A DNA stretch of 64,000 bases, from NCBI RefSeq assembly GCF_018406645.1, contig NZ_AP024546.1, forward strand, positions 2,542,001-2,606,000, given 5' to 3'. The notes beneath the pieces are model-generated. The model saw only the letters and a list, made by a program, of their open reading frames with translations. It was not told where the DNA came from and did no database searches. Positions 1-7,852 of this stretch are shown piece by piece (positions within the stretch are counted from its first letter, which is position 1; each line of letters opens with the position of its first letter). This DNA is from Lysobacter helvus (GTDB taxonomy: Bacteria > Pseudomonadota > Gammaproteobacteria > Xanthomonadales > Xanthomonadaceae). The position numbers and the translations under genes are program-made.

Positions 1-206
1 CGCTTGAGGTGCAGTTGCGCGTCGCCCGAACCCGCGGCGGTGTAAGAATTTCTCGCCGACGTGGCGGCGAAAATTCTCACACCACCACAGGTTGGGGCAT
101 CACCTTTCGCGCTTTTTCGATCAAGGCGCCGACCATTACCTGAGGTCGCAGGCGTGCGTGTAACGCACGCACACCCCAATCATTTCTTTCGCGGCAATCA
201 AAAGCT
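1..206 (+). repeat. Copy A of a ~250 bp dispersed repeat
   Basis: This stretch matches 24710-24958 over most of its length and is inverted relative to 269-518. It contains a long imperfect hairpin at 39-83 and a second smaller hairpin with GCGTGCGT/ACGCACGC arms near 150-168. The outer end carrying the GTCATYCCCGC palindrome is not seen; the first ~17 bases have diverged or the copy is truncated. Short open frames inside all begin MAAKILTPP, but the frame is not kept downstream of an indel, so I treat the element as non-coding. Confidence 0.85.
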
Positions 207-268
207 GCGACTGCTTCAGGGCAAGAATCGACGTTTCCTGGACGTCGCCGCGCCTGCATCCGGCATGC

Positions 269-518
269 GCTCTTGCTCGTCGCGAAAGAAGTGATTGGGT
301 TGCGCGTGCGTTACCACGCACGCCAGCGACCTTGGGAAACGGTCGGCCCCTTGATCGAAAAGGCTCGAATGGTGATGCCCCAGCCCGTGGTGGGGTGAGA
401 ATTTTCGCCGCCACGTCGGCGAGAAATTCTTACCCCGCCGCGGGTTCGGGCGACGCGGTCTTCACCCCAGGCGGGCTTTCGCGGAAGACCATGGATCCCC
501 GCTTCCGCGGGAATGACG
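269..518 (-). repeat. Copy B of the ~250 bp dispersed repeat, inverted
   Basis: The reverse complement matches 24710-24958 almost end to end, including the terminal GTCATTCCCGC/GCGGGGATCC palindrome at 495-518. With copy A it forms an inverted pair around a 62-base unique spacer (207-268). The internal hairpin is at 392-436. No gene is visible in 1-575 apart from this repeat pair and the dcp terminator. Confidence 0.88.
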
Positions 519-525
519 AGCAAGA

Positions 526-557
526 ACAAAAAAGGGCCGCTTGCGCGGCCCTTTTCG
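526..557 (-). terminator. Intrinsic terminator of the M3 peptidase gene
   Basis: Read on the minus strand, a GC-rich hairpin with AAAAGGGCCGC and GCGGCCCTTTT arms is followed by a T tract. It starts about 19 bases past the stop codon of the peptidase gene at 576. Confidence 0.85.
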
Positions 558-575
558 TTTGCAGCGATGGGTCGG

Positions 576-2804
576 TTACTTCGCCGACGCCTTCTTCGCC
601 GGAGTCGCTTCCGCCGGCTTCTTCGCATCATCCGGCTGCGTGCCGTCCAGGCCGCGACGCTTCAGCAGCGGCGTGATGTCCGGATTGCGGCCCGCGAAAT
701 CGCGGAACAGCTGCAGCGCATCCTTGCTGCCGCCGCGCGACAGCAACGTCGCGCGGAAGTGATCACCGTTCTCGCGCGTCAGGCCACCGTGCGCCTTGAT
801 CCATTCCACCGTGTCCGCATCGAGCACCTCGGACCAGATGTACGCGTAGTAGCCCGCCGAGTAGCCGCCCATGATGTGGCTGAAGTACGGCGTGCGGTAA
901 CGCGGCGGCACCGGCGCGAAATCCACGCCGTCCTTCTTCAGCGCCGCGGCTTCGAACGCCATCACGCCGGAGGCCGGCGGAATCTGCGCCGGACCGACCT
1001 GGTGCCATTCCTGGTCGAGCATCGCCGCACCGAGGTACTCGGTGGTGGTGAAGCCCTGGTTGAACTTGCCCGCGGCCAGCACCTTGTCGAGCAGCGCCTT
1101 CGGCATCGGCTCGCCGGTCTTGTAGTTCTTCGCATAGTTGGCGAGCACCTGCGGCCAGTCGGCCCACATCTCGTTGACCTGCGAGGGATATTCGACGAAG
1201 TCGCGCGGCACGCTGGTGCCGGTGAAGTAGGGGTACTTCACGTCGGAGAACATGCCGTGCAGCGCATGGCCGAACTCATGGAACATCGTGGTCACTTCAT
1301 CCCACGTCAGCAGCGTCGGCTGGCCGGCCGGCGGCTTCGGGATGTTGAGATGGTTGGCGACGACCGGCAGCGTGCCGAACAGCTCGCTCTGGTCGACGTA
1401 CGAATTCATCCACGCGCCGCCCTGCTTGGAATCGCGCGCGTACATGTCGGAGATAAAGATGGCGAGCTGCTTGCCGTCCTTGTCGAACACGTCGAACACG
1501 CGCACGTCCGGCTCGTACACCGGCAGGTCCTTGCGTTCCTTGAACGTCAGGCCGTAGAGCTGGTTGGCGGCGTAGAAGACGCCGTTCTGCTGCACGTTGT
1601 CGAGCTCGAGGTACGGCTTGAGTTCGTTCTCGTCGAACGCGAACTTCGCCTTGCGCACCTTCTCCGAATAGAACGACCAGTCCCACGGTTCCAGCTTGAA
1701 CGTCGGCTGGCCCTTGGCCTTCTGCTCGGCGTCGATCATCGCCTGCAGGTCGGCGGCTTCGCGCTTGGCGTTGGCCACGGCCGGCGGGGCGAGCTTGCCG
1801 AGCATGTCGTTGACGGCCTGCGGGGTCTTCGCGGTTTCGTCTTCCAGCACGAACGCGGCCCAGTTCGGGTAGCCGAGCAAGTTGGCCTTTTCGGCGCGCA
1901 GCTTGGTCACCTGCGAAATGATCGCGGTGGTGTCGAACTCGCCGCCGGTGCTGCCGCGCGACATCGACGCCTTGTACAGCTTCTCGCGCAGCGCACGGTT
2001 GGTCAGCTGCGCGGCGGCCGGCTGGCCGGTGGTGTTGAGGATGGTGAGGACGTACTTGCCTTCGAGCTTGCGCTGCTTGGCGACTTCGGCCGCGCCGTCG
2101 ATCTGCGCGTCGGTGAGGCCGTCGAGTTCGGCGCGCGTGTCGACCACCACCGCGGCGGCGTTGCGGCCGGCGATCAGCTTCTGGTCGAACTGCGTGCCCA
2201 GCGTGGCGAGCTGGCCGTTGATGGCCTTCAGCTTGGTCTTGTCGGCGTCGCTGAGGTTGGCGCCGGCGCGGACGAAATCGGTGTAGTAACGCTCGACCAG
2301 GCGCGTCTGTTGCGCGTCGAGGTTCATGTGTTCGCGGTGGTCGTACAGCGACTTGATGCGCGCGAACAGCTTGGGATCCAGGCGAATCGCGTCGCGGTGC
2401 GCGGCGAACTTCGGCGAGTACTGCTCGTCGAGCTTCTCGCGCGCGTCGTTCTTGTCGGCGCCGAGCAGGTTGTAAAAGACGGTGGTCGCGCGCGTCAGCG
2501 TGCGGCCGGCCTTCTCCATCGGGATGATGGTGTTGTCGAAGGTCGGGGAGGCGGGGTTGTTCGCGATCTTCGCGTAGTCCGCCAGGTCGTCGGCCATGCC
2601 CTGGTCGAAGGCCGGCCCGAAGTCGGTGTCCTTGATCTTCGCGAAGTCGGGGTAGTGCAGCGGCAGCGTGCTGTCGGCGAAGAACGGGTTGGCGGTGTTG
2701 GCGGTCATCGCGGGGGTGGTTCCTTGCGTGGCCTGCGGCGTGGCCGCCAGGGTCGATCCTGCGGCAAGGGCAAGCGCCAGGGCGCAGGCGAGCGGGTGCT
2801 TCAT
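576..2804 (-). CDS. dcp: M3 family peptidyl-dipeptidase (Dcp-like), exported
   Basis: Predicted 742-residue zinc metallopeptidase of family M3, which removes dipeptides from the C-terminus of oligopeptides. The zinc site is visible as HEFGH at residues 509-513, with the third ligand Glu538 in DFVEYPSQ, 25 residues further on as usual for M3. I chose the ATG at 2804 because it gives a clean signal peptide (MKHPLACALALALAAGSTLA); the frame stays open upstream to 3008 but encodes an arginine-rich stretch unlike the family. The signal peptide implies a periplasmic location. The gene is slightly longer than E. coli Dcp and ends in a Lys/Ala-rich tail. It stands alone, divergent from the CBS gene, with its own terminator. 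Dcp versus another M3 subgroup cannot be settled without alignment. Confidence 0.92.
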   Translation of the reverse strand: MKHPLACALALALAAGSTLAATPQATQGTTPAMTANTANPFFADSTLPLHYPDFAKIKDTDFGPAFDQGMADDLADYAKIANNPASPTFDNTIIPMEKAGRTLTRATTVFYNLLGADKNDAREKLDEQYSPKFAAHRDAIRLDPKLFARIKSLYDHREHMNLDAQQTRLVERYYTDFVRAGANLSDADKTKLKAINGQLATLGTQFDQKLIAGRNAAAVVVDTRAELDGLTDAQIDGAAEVAKQRKLEGKYVLTILNTTGQPAAAQLTNRALREKLYKASMSRGSTGGEFDTTAIISQVTKLRAEKANLLGYPNWAAFVLEDETAKTPQAVNDMLGKLAPPAVANAKREAADLQAMIDAEQKAKGQPTFKLEPWDWSFYSEKVRKAKFAFDENELKPYLELDNVQQNGVFYAANQLYGLTFKERKDLPVYEPDVRVFDVFDKDGKQLAIFISDMYARDSKQGGAWMNSYVDQSELFGTLPVVANHLNIPKPPAGQPTLLTWDEVTTMFHEFGHALHGMFSDVKYPYFTGTSVPRDFVEYPSQVNEMWADWPQVLANYAKNYKTGEPMPKALLDKVLAAGKFNQGFTTTEYLGAAMLDQEWHQVGPAQIPPASGVMAFEAAALKKDGVDFAPVPPRYRTPYFSHIMGGYSAGYYAYIWSEVLDADTVEWIKAHGGLTRENGDHFRATLLSRGGSKDALQLFRDFAGRNPDITPLLKRRGLDGTQPDDAKKPAEATPAKKASAK

Positions 2805-3007
2805 CGGGGCGGGTCTCGTCGGACGGGAGCCGCAATCTACCCGAGGGCGGCGTGATCGTACGAATGACGAAAGGCATGGCGGGTGAAAGCGCCCCCCGAT
2901 CCGGGAAACGGCCGAGCCTTGGCGGCCCGGTTCACGTGGCCGGCACCGCGTCGGCGCGATGCTCCGTCCCTGGGCCGCGTCGGGCGGCCATCGAATCGGA
3001 GCCCCCA

Positions 3008-3445
3008 ATGGCCAACGTGACGTCCGTGATGACCGCCAACCCCGCCAGCTGCACGGTGGAAACCCCGCTGCGCGAAGTGGCGCGCATGATGATCGAGAAC
3101 GACTGCGGCCAGATCCCGGTGGTCGACCCGGCCGGCAAGCTCGTGGGCGTGGTCACCGACCGCGACATCACCGTGCGCATCGTGGCCGAGGGCCACGACA
3201 CGATGACCGCGACCGCGAAGGACGCGATGAGCCAGCCCGCGAAGTCCGTGCGCGACGACAGCAGCCTGAAGGACGCGACCGCGCTGATGGAGTCCGCGAA
3301 GATCCGCCGCGTCCCGGTGGTCGATGCGGGCGGCAAGCTGGCCGGCATCGTGTCGCTGGCCGACGTCGCGCTGGCCGGCAAGGACAACCAGGCCGCGGAA
3401 GTGGTGAAGCAGGTGTCGGAGCCGGGCAAGACCGCGAAGCATTGA
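3008..3445 (+). CDS. CBS-domain pair protein
   Basis: A 145-residue protein made almost entirely of two CBS domains (about residues 5-60 and 70-130), recognised by the V(M)T.NP start, the GVVTDRDI segment and the LAGIVSLADVA segment. Such stand-alone pairs usually bind adenosine nucleotides and act as energy or redox sensors; the partner is unknown here. ATG 3008 is preferred over the longer open frame from 2852 because family members begin about ten residues before the first domain. The ribosome site is weak (CGGAG). It is divergent from the M3 peptidase and followed by a REP-like palindrome. Confidence 0.85.
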   Translation: MANVTSVMTANPASCTVETPLREVARMMIENDCGQIPVVDPAGKLVGVVTDRDITVRIVAEGHDTMTATAKDAMSQPAKSVRDDSSLKDATALMESAKIRRVPVVDAGGKLAGIVSLADVALAGKDNQAAEVVKQVSEPGKTAKH

Positions 3446-3455
3446 GCCATCGCGC

Positions 3456-3481
3456 GTCATTCCCGCGAAGGCGGGAATCCA
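3456..3481. repeat. REP-like palindrome
   Basis: Arms ATTCCCGC and GCGGGAAT around GAAG, in the form GTCATTCCCGC-GAAG-GCGGGAATCC. The same palindrome forms one end of the large repeat at 495-518 and 24710-24737, and a variant lies at 15658-15685. It sits between the CBS gene and the peroxidase gene. Confidence 0.75.
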
Positions 3482-3529
3482 CGCGGCGCTGGCGATGCCT
3501 AAACTCCGAGTCCTGACAAGGAGCCGGCC

Positions 3530-4012
3530 ATGACCACTGCGTTCGATTTCACCGCCAACGACATCGACGGCCAGCCGCAGTCGCTTTCCGACTACGCCGG
3601 CAAGGTACTGCTGGTCGTCAATGTCGCATCCAAGTGCGGCTTCACCCCGCAGTACAGCGGGCTGGAACAGTTGTGGCGCACCTACCGCGACCGCGGGCTC
3701 GTGGTGCTCGGCTTCCCGTGCGACCAGTTCGGCCACCAGGAACCGGGCGACGAAGCGGAGATCAAGAATTTCTGCTCGCTGTCGTACGACGTCGACTTCC
3801 CGTTGTTCGCGAAGATCGACGTGAACGGCAAGCAGGCGCATCCGCTGTGGCAGTGGCTGAAGGACGAAAAGGGCGGGTTCCTCGGCATCGATGCCATCAA
3901 GTGGAACTTCACGAAATTCCTCGTCGGGCGCGATGGGAAGGTCATCAAGCGGTACGCGCCGACGGATACGCCGGAGTCGTTGGCGAAGGACATCGAGGCC
4001 GCGCTGGGTTGA
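3530..4012 (+). CDS. Glutathione peroxidase family protein
   Basis: A 160-residue thioredoxin-fold peroxidase that reduces hydrogen peroxide or lipid hydroperoxides with glutathione or thioredoxin. The peroxidatic residue is Cys36 in NVASKCGFTPQY, so this is a Cys and not a Sec enzyme. The conserved Gln region FPCDQFGHQEPG and the Trp-Asn motif KWNFTKFLV complete the catalytic tetrad. A good AAGGAG site precedes the ATG. It has no signal peptide, so it is cytoplasmic. Its stop codon overlaps the start of the next small membrane gene (TGATG), suggesting coupled translation. The family also includes BtuE-like proteins, so no symbol is given. Confidence 0.92.
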   Translation: MTTAFDFTANDIDGQPQSLSDYAGKVLLVVNVASKCGFTPQYSGLEQLWRTYRDRGLVVLGFPCDQFGHQEPGDEAEIKNFCSLSYDVDFPLFAKIDVNGKQAHPLWQWLKDEKGGFLGIDAIKWNFTKFLVGRDGKVIKRYAPTDTPESLAKDIEAALG

Positions 4013-4347
4013 TGCGCGAAGACAAATCCGGGGACAGGTTCGACAACGGCGTCATCGCGGTCGGCTGCGCCATCATCCTGGTCCTGGCCCTTCGGGATCA
4101 TGGCCTCGCCGCAATGGGAAGGTACGCGGTGTACCTCGCGTGCATCGTCGGGGATGGTCTGTTTCTTTCCGCGGTGCTCACGAAACCCCGGAGGCCGAAA
4201 CGGATCGTCGCTTGTTCGCTCCTGATGATTGCAGCGAACGTGGCCGCTGCGTTCATGACCTATCCGCACTTGGCGTTCGTGGTTGGGTTCTGGATCCCTG
4301 CACTGGCTGGGTATCTTTCCCTTCTGTTGATTCGCGCCCGCGATTGA
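4012..4347 (+). CDS. Small integral membrane protein, unknown function
   Basis: A 111-residue protein with a short charged N-terminus (MREDKSGDRF) and about four hydrophobic segments: GVIAVGCAIILVLAL, AVYLACIVGDGLFLSAVL, IVACSLLMIAANVAAAFM and LAFVVGFWIPALAGYLSLLL. The start overlaps the peroxidase stop by one base. The base composition looks lower in GC and the codon use less biased than in neighbouring genes, which may mean recent acquisition. I do not recognise a family. It could be co-translated with the peroxidase, but nothing in the sequence gives a role. Confidence 0.62.
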   Translation: MREDKSGDRFDNGVIAVGCAIILVLALRDHGLAAMGRYAVYLACIVGDGLFLSAVLTKPRRPKRIVACSLLMIAANVAAAFMTYPHLAFVVGFWIPALAGYLSLLLIRARD

Positions 4348-4355
4348 CCCATGCA

Positions 4356-4381
4356 ACAAGGCCCGCGATTGCGGGCCTTGT
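4356..4381. terminator. Bidirectional hairpin between convergent genes
   Basis: A perfect 11-bp stem (ACAAGGCCCGC/GCGGGCCTTGT) with a GATT loop lies between the stop codons of two convergent genes (4347 and 4393). The T tracts are short, so efficiency is uncertain. Confidence 0.7.
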
Positions 4382-4392
4382 CGTTTCTCCGG

Positions 4393-5589
4393 CTATGCAA
4401 CCGCGGGTGCCGACTTGGTCGCTGCCGGAATCGAAGCCCCCCGCGGCTTCCACTTCATCCCGAACAACGGCCGCAAGATCGGTGTCCGCCGGATCACCGC
4501 AAACCCCACCGCACACCCCGCCACCGTCCCGATCAACACCAACGCCGGCTCCACCACCGCCCCCAGGTGCATCGGCAGCAACACCATCGCGCACGCGATG
4601 ATCATCGTCTGGTGCAGCACGTACCACGGATACACCGCTTCGTTCGCCCAGGGCAACCAACGGAAGGGGCGGTTCAAGTACGCGCGGGCGAACCCGAGGA
4701 TCGCGCACAACATCCACCAGATGTAGAAGCTGCGCAGCGTACGCGCCGCCACCGGGCCCCACGTGCCGCCGTCGTCCGGCAGGGTGAACAACAACACGAC
4801 GTAGATCGAGAACAGGCCGAGCGCGCAGGACAAGGCGACGCGGCGCAGGCGGACGAGTTCGGCCCACACGCCTGCGTTCGTGCCCAGCCACCAGCCGTAG
4901 AGGAACACGGTGAAGTAGATGGAATGGCGGAACCAGTCGTGCACCAGGTCGCCGGTGTCTTCGAAGTGCGGCTGCAGCGTCACGGTGAACAGCACCAGCG
5001 GCAGCGCGGGGAGGATCAGCAACGCCTTGCCGCGCAGGTTGGCGAGCGGGTTCGGCAGGCGACGCAGCAACGGCAGCAGCGCAGCGAACACCAGCGAGTA
5101 GGTCCACAGGTACGCCAGGTACCAGAGGTGGTTCCAGGTGAAGCCGTGTTCCCAGCCGTCGAACGCGCCCGGCGGCCAGCTCGAGCCGCTGTAGTACCGC
5201 GCGAGGAACGACCAGAACCCCGGCGCCACCAACCCGTTCGCCACGCCCTGGGCATACGGCTGGATCGGCACGGCCACCAGCATCCCGAACACCAGCGGCA
5301 GCAGCAGGCGCCAGGTGCGCAGGCGGACGAACCGGCCGATCGAGGTGTCGCGCATCAGGAAGTGCACCGACAAGCCGGAGATCAGGAAGATCAGGTCCAT
5401 GCGCCAGCGGTTGACCAGCAGCATCGGCAGCTGGATCGCTTCGGTGGTGTGGAGGCTCTTGAGGTGCCAGCCCCAGTCCTCGCCACCAACGTAGAGCATG
5501 GCCCAGTGGTAGAGGATCAGCAGGGCGAAGGCGAGGGCGCGCAGGGCGTCGATGTCGTGGCGGCGGGTGGGCAACGCGGTGTCGGTCAT
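4393..5589 (-). CDS. Acyltransferase-3 family membrane protein (OpgC-like)
   Basis: A 398-residue polytopic membrane protein. The N-terminal RRHDIDALRALAFALLILYHW segment with the catalytic-type His, then WRMDLIFLISGLSVHF, is typical of acyltransferase family 3, whose members move acyl groups to sugars, peptidoglycan or glucans. About ten membrane segments follow, with a Lys/Arg-rich cytoplasmic tail. The ATG at 5589 gives the standard N-terminus; the upstream open frame is a shadow of the regulator gene. It is divergent from the LytTR gene. The OpgC subgroup is suggested by the large hydrophobic C-terminal half; the substrate is unknown. Confidence 0.85.
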   Translation of the reverse strand: MTDTALPTRRHDIDALRALAFALLILYHWAMLYVGGEDWGWHLKSLHTTEAIQLPMLLVNRWRMDLIFLISGLSVHFLMRDTSIGRFVRLRTWRLLLPLVFGMLVAVPIQPYAQGVANGLVAPGFWSFLARYYSGSSWPPGAFDGWEHGFTWNHLWYLAYLWTYSLVFAALLPLLRRLPNPLANLRGKALLILPALPLVLFTVTLQPHFEDTGDLVHDWFRHSIYFTVFLYGWWLGTNAGVWAELVRLRRVALSCALGLFSIYVVLLFTLPDDGGTWGPVAARTLRSFYIWWMLCAILGFARAYLNRPFRWLPWANEAVYPWYVLHQTMIIACAMVLLPMHLGAVVEPALVLIGTVAGCAVGFAVIRRTPILRPLFGMKWKPRGASIPAATKSAPAVA

Positions 5590-5729
5590 GGCGGCGGGCC
5601 GGTGGAAGGTGCCCGCACGTTGGCGCCGCGCCGCATCCGGCGACAGCGCGAAGGGACGGAGGTGCGCGGCCGCGGGACGAAACGTGGACGCAAGGGACGA
5701 GCCGATTCCGTCCCCGGGCCGCGCTCGGC

Positions 5730-5735
5730 CACAAT
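5730..5735 (+). promoter_or_regulatory. Candidate -10 box for the LytTR gene
   Basis: CACAAT lies 7 bases before ATG 5743. Initiation at the usual distance would put the first transcribed base at or next to this ATG, implying a leaderless mRNA. No convincing -35 box is visible. Confidence 0.45.
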
Positions 5736-5742
5736 GCGCGAC

Positions 5743-6627
5743 ATGTCGACCGTCGCCACCGCACCGCAAAGTCCGCCCAATGCCTGGGAACGCTTCCGCC
5801 CGTGGAAGCGGACGTTCGAGGTGGGCTTCTGGGTCGTCACCTACCTGATGAACGCGATCGCCAACAGCGCGGTCACCTGGCTCGACATCCAGCGCGCACA
5901 CCTGGGCTTCAAGGCCTGGGAACCGGCGGTGTGGGAATGGACGAGCGCGATCGTCTGCCTGGCCCTGGTGCCGGCGGTCGCCTGGTACACGAATAAGGTC
6001 CCGGTGCGCTTCGATACCTGGAAGCGCGCGCTGCCGCTGCACCTGCTGGGCTCGGTGGCCTGGTCGGTCGCGCACGTCGCGGGGATGGTCGCGCTGCGCA
6101 AGGTCGCCTATGCGACGCAGGGCGCCGACTACGATTTCGGCAACTGGCTCCACGAATGGGGCTACGAATACCTCAAGGACATCCGGAGCTACTTCGGGCT
6201 GGTGGCGACGATGGAGGCGTATCGCTGGTTCCTGCGCCGCTGGCAGGGCGAGGCGAGTGTGCTCGCGCCGTCGGACGACGACGTGCCGGCGCCGGTGGCG
6301 CCCGAACGTCCCGAGCGCTTCCTCGTGCGCAAGCTCGGCAAGGAATTCCTGATCGCCGCCAACGACGTCGAAGCCCTGCAGGCCAGCGGCAACTACGTGA
6401 ACCTGCGCGTGCGCGGCCGCGACTACCCGCTGCGCAGCACCATGGCCGCGTTGGAACAGCAGCTCGACCCCGCGCGCTTCGTGCGCGTGCACCGCAGCCA
6501 CATGGTCAACCTGGATTGCGTGGCGCAGATCGAACCGCTGGACACCGGCGATGCGCGCATCGTCTTGAACGACGGCACGGTGGTGCCGTGCAGCCGCACG
6601 TACCGCGACGCGTTGCGCCCAGACTAG
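5743..6627 (+). CDS. Membrane-bound LytTR family transcriptional regulator
   Basis: A 294-residue protein with about four N-terminal membrane segments (residues 20-155) and a C-terminal LytTR DNA-binding domain (about 190-294), seen as FLIAANDVEALQASGNYVNL, then RSTMAALEQQL and FVRVHRSHMVN. LytTR domains bind direct repeats upstream of target genes; the membrane part probably senses an envelope signal. I use ATG 5743; ATG 5734 is also in frame but lies in the putative -10 box. It is convergent with the diguanylate cyclase gene and their stop codons share a CTAG. The divergent acyltransferase is a possible target. Confidence 0.88.
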   Translation: MSTVATAPQSPPNAWERFRPWKRTFEVGFWVVTYLMNAIANSAVTWLDIQRAHLGFKAWEPAVWEWTSAIVCLALVPAVAWYTNKVPVRFDTWKRALPLHLLGSVAWSVAHVAGMVALRKVAYATQGADYDFGNWLHEWGYEYLKDIRSYFGLVATMEAYRWFLRRWQGEASVLAPSDDDVPAPVAPERPERFLVRKLGKEFLIAANDVEALQASGNYVNLRVRGRDYPLRSTMAALEQQLDPARFVRVHRSHMVNLDCVAQIEPLDTGDARIVLNDGTVVPCSRTYRDALRPD

Positions 6628-7793
6628 CCCTTCGCCACCACCATCCGGTCGCGGCCTTCGGCCTTCGCCGCATACAACGCGATGTCCGCGCGGCGCAGGT
6701 GCTGGCTCATGCTTTCCGCCTCGAGCCGATGCGCCACGCCCGCGCTGACGGTGACGCCGATGTCGCGCGTGGCGTCGTCGAATTCCTTGCGCACGCGTTG
6801 CACGAACCCTTCCACCGATTCGGCCGGGTAGTCGACCAGCAGCACCACGAATTCCTCGCCGCCCATGCGCGCGGCGCAGCAACGCGACCCCACGCGCTCG
6901 CGGATGATCTGGCCGAGCTGCTGCAGGATCCGGTCGCCCACCGCGTGGCCGTGCGTGTCGTTGACGCGCTTGAAGTAGTCGATGTCGAAGAACGCGAAGC
7001 TCGCGGGTTTCGCGCGCTTGATCGCATCCTCGTAGCAGGCTTCCGCGTCGCGGTTCCAGCCGGCGCGGTTGCGCAGGCCGGTGAGTTCGTCGGTGGTGGC
7101 CTGGTAGCGCAGGCGCTGGCGCATGCGGAAGTTGCTCACCGCGAAGTCCGTGCGATACCCGCCCAGCAGCAAGCCGAAGCCGATCGTGGCGAGGTTGTAC
7201 AACCAGTACACGGCCGAGCCCGCCGCGAGATCGCCGTGCAGGTACACGCGCAGCCACGCGACGAACAACATCGTGCCCGACAGCGCGAGGATCGACGCGC
7301 GGCGCACCATCAACGCGAGCAACGCGATCGGCATCAGCGAGAACAGCGCCATGCGCAAGGCCATGCCGTACTGCGTGCCCGGCACCGGCACCGACAGGAA
7401 CACTGCGAACAACAAGGTGCTGAGCACCGTGAGCAGCAATCGCGGACGCCAGTCGGACAAATGCCAGATCGCCAGTGCGCTGCCCGCCATCGTCAGCGCC
7501 ACCAGTTCCACCAGCCACCACGGCCAGCCGATCCCGGGCGCGACGTTGAAGGCTTCGAACATGCCGGTGAGCGCGAGGATCATCGCGCCGCTGGCGATGA
7601 GGCCGCTGATGATCGGGCGCGTGGCCTCGACCTGGCCTTCGATCAGTTTGCGGCACTCGTCTTCATCGAGCGTGCGCAACGAGCGGCGGGTGAAGAAGCG
7701 TGCGAGCGTGGACCCCGCGCGCCATTCCGCGTGCGACGCGGGTGGCGCCTGCGGGCGTGCATCGGGTCGAGCGTGTTGCCCGGTCAAGGCCAT
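6624..7793 (-). CDS. Membrane-anchored diguanylate cyclase (GGDEF)
   Basis: A 389-residue protein with a cytoplasmic N-terminus, about six membrane segments (roughly residues 60-205) and a C-terminal GGDEF domain. The active-site loop is GGEEF at residues 311-315, a form compatible with cyclic di-GMP synthesis, and FFDIDYFKRVNDTHGHAVGD provides the metal- and substrate-binding segment. No RxxD inhibitory site is evident a few residues before the loop, since the residues there are CCAARM. It faces the LytTR gene tail to tail. A role in surface behaviour or biofilm is the usual inference for the family only. Confidence 0.92.
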   Translation of the reverse strand: MALTGQHARPDARPQAPPASHAEWRAGSTLARFFTRRSLRTLDEDECRKLIEGQVEATRPIISGLIASGAMILALTGMFEAFNVAPGIGWPWWLVELVALTMAGSALAIWHLSDWRPRLLLTVLSTLLFAVFLSVPVPGTQYGMALRMALFSLMPIALLALMVRRASILALSGTMLFVAWLRVYLHGDLAAGSAVYWLYNLATIGFGLLLGGYRTDFAVSNFRMRQRLRYQATTDELTGLRNRAGWNRDAEACYEDAIKRAKPASFAFFDIDYFKRVNDTHGHAVGDRILQQLGQIIRERVGSRCCAARMGGEEFVVLLVDYPAESVEGFVQRVRKEFDDATRDIGVTVSAGVAHRLEAESMSQHLRRADIALYAAKAEGRDRMVVAKG

Positions 7794-7852
7794 CGGGGAT
7801 GTGCGCGATCCAGGGACGCGCGGACCTTAACGCGCGGGGCGTGAAAGCGATC

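Noticed and set aside
136-414. Open frames starting MAAKILTPP inside the repeat copies (also at 61 and 24813)
   Set aside because: The frame changes after a small indel between copies and the conserved feature is the paired stem, which argues against a protein.
1-518. An insertion sequence with transposase in the inverted repeat pair
   Set aside because: The spacer is only 62 bases and no transposase-like frame exists in or near the copies.
513-2855. A 780-codon open frame on the plus strand opposite the M3 peptidase gene
   Set aside because: It is rich in Arg, Val, Leu and His, has no recognisable motif and mirrors the codon positions of a clear family gene; typical antisense shadow in high-GC DNA.
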